From Vibrio sp. FE10 (lineage in GTDB: Bacteria; Pseudomonadota; Gammaproteobacteria; Enterobacterales; Vibrionaceae), in NCBI RefSeq assembly GCF_030297155.1, contig NZ_AP028068.1:1240001-1304000 (forward strand): a DNA stretch of 64,000 nt. Reading direction: 5' to 3'. Numbering within the stretch: the first letter of the stretch is position 1; each line of letters begins with the position of its first letter. The translations under genes and the position numbers were made by a program. Shown here piece by piece: positions 63,197-64,000 of this stretch. The notes beneath the pieces are model-generated. The model ran no database searches. It saw only the letters and a list, made by a program, of their open reading frames with translations, and was not told the origin of the DNA.

Positions 63197-64000
63197 ATGA
63201 AACCAATAAATACCCTACTCATATCCACGCTCGCGCTTTGCTCTTTTAGTTCAGCTACTTATGCCGACACCATTCTGCATGCTTTCAACTGGAAGTATTC
63301 AGATGTGACGACCAACGCCAATCAAATTGCTCAAGCCGGTTATAAGAAAGTGCTGGTTGCTCCGGCAATGAAATCCAGTGGCAGCCAATGGTGGGCACGT
63401 TACCAGCCTCAAGATCTGCGTACCATTGATTCTCCTTTGGGCAATAAACAAGATTTGGCCGCAATGATCACCGCACTCAAAGCTGTGGGCGTCGATGTTT
63501 ACGCCGATGTGGTGCTGAACCATATGGCGAATGAAAGCTGGAAGCGAAGTGACTTGGATTACCCTGGCACTGAAGTGCTAAACGATTATGCCAGCCGTTC
63601 AAGCTACTATGCTGACCAGACTCTGTTTGGCAACCTAGCACAAGGTTTTGTCTCGGCTAACGATTTCCATGCCGCAGGCTGTATCTCAGATTGGAACGAT
63701 CCTGGCCATGTTCAATACTGGCGCTTGTGTGGCGCCGATGGTGATGTGGGTCTTCCAGATCTGGACCCAAACAACTGGGTAGTGTCACAACAGCGTTTAT
63801 ACCTGAAATCGTTGAAGGACATGGGCATCAAAGGTTTCCGAATTGATGCGGTGAAGCACATGAGTCAGTACCAAATCGACCAAGTGTTTACGTCTGAAAT
63901 TACAGCGAACATGCACGTGTTTGGTGAGGTGATTACCAGTGGTGGAGCAGGGAACGGCGGCTATGAGTCATTCTTAGCGCCATACTTAAACAACACCAAT
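63197..64000 (+). CDS. Secreted alpha-amylase (GH13), 3' partial
   Basis: Starch-degrading enzyme, 268 residues visible and open at the window end. Signal peptide about 1-23 (MKPINTLLISTLALCSFSSA). GH13 conserved regions: DVVLNH (region I), GFRIDAVKH (region II with the nucleophile Asp) and GEVI (region III with the acid/base Glu); also QWWARYQPQDLRTIDSPLG. Two Cys in HAAGCISDW and WRLCGAD may form a disulfide. The ATG 63197 is about 100 bp after the last AT-rich promoter-like stretch. Confidence 0.95.
   Translation, partial: MKPINTLLISTLALCSFSSATYADTILHAFNWKYSDVTTNANQIAQAGYKKVLVAPAMKSSGSQWWARYQPQDLRTIDSPLGNKQDLAAMITALKAVGVDVYADVVLNHMANESWKRSDLDYPGTEVLNDYASRSSYYADQTLFGNLAQGFVSANDFHAAGCISDWNDPGHVQYWRLCGADGDVGLPDLDPNNWVVSQQRLYLKSLKDMGIKGFRIDAVKHMSQYQIDQVFTSEITANMHVFGEVITSGGAGNGGYESFLAPYLNNTN

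Noticed and set aside
1..64000. tRNA, rRNA, integrase, transposase or toxin-antitoxin genes
   Set aside because: None could be supported by reading the sequence; the only mobile feature seen is the non-autonomous element at 36667.

Overview
The window looks like a piece of a marine Vibrio genome close to the V. splendidus group. It has moderate GC, Vibrio-type DbpA, RNase II and DeaD proteins, many small Vibrio-like hypothetical genes, and dense U-tailed intrinsic terminators. The mix of housekeeping paralogues (a lone acetate kinase, a lone PstS-like protein, several DEAD-box helicases) would suit the second chromosome, but that is inference. No tRNA, rRNA, CRISPR array, prophage or transposase gene was recognised.

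Layout. (1) 1-16.3 kb: a surface-adhesin locus. The 5'-truncated gene of a giant type I-secreted protein (at least 3292 residues) is followed by its ABC exporter (LapB type), HlyD-type adaptor (LapC type), TolC-type outer-membrane channel, an OmpA-like lipoprotein and a PstS-like periplasmic binding protein. The TolC-like and OmpA-like genes each carry one frameshift, about 0.6 kb apart. (2) 16.5-24.5 kb: a secreted protein of unknown function, an aldo/keto reductase, dbpA, an unlisted 57-codon gene, a DUF6279-type lipoprotein, a DnaQ-like exonuclease, a PPC/DUF296 protein, an RhlE-type helicase and bluB. (3) 24.6-36.6 kb: an SgrR-like regulator, a Gly/Ser-rich lipoprotein, an FAD oxidoreductase, fdxA, a SpoU-type RNA methyltransferase, tas, an unlisted 48-codon gene, pepT with a structured leader, a DM13 protein, an MscS-type channel and a dCMP deaminase. 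(4) 36.6-45 kb: a 264-bp MITE-like element, a two-gene RND efflux operon, a MaoC-type hydratase, an 8-bp microsatellite, a PstS-like protein and an AraC regulator. (5) 45-54 kb: rnb and deaD divergently transcribed, ackA, a cysteine synthase family enzyme and small proteins. (6) 53.8-64 kb: a LysR regulator with two flanking genes that share an operator-like palindrome, then CIA30 and DUF3081-like genes separated by a 7-bp tandem repeat, an SBF-like transporter, a nitrobindin-like protein, two EamA transporters, a VOC protein and the start of a secreted alpha-amylase that runs off the window.

How the genes work together. The adhesin cluster is one transcription-unit-like block ending in a terminator at 16.42 kb. 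The RND adaptor and pump form a second operon. LysR, the OpuAC-type binding protein and the quinone-reductase-like enzyme look like a small regulon, because the same 15-bp TTGAA-N5-TTCAA palindrome, followed by the same downstream bases, lies about 70 bp before both target genes. RNase II and three DEAD-box helicases make the window rich in RNA remodelling and decay functions, as expected for an organism of cool seawater.

The most notable unexplained items are the twin frameshifts in the adhesin export genes, a four-cysteine cluster in an otherwise cysteine-free giant adhesin, the TA-flanked palindromic MITE, the shared LysR-box pair, and three kinds of short tandem repeat in intergenic DNA.
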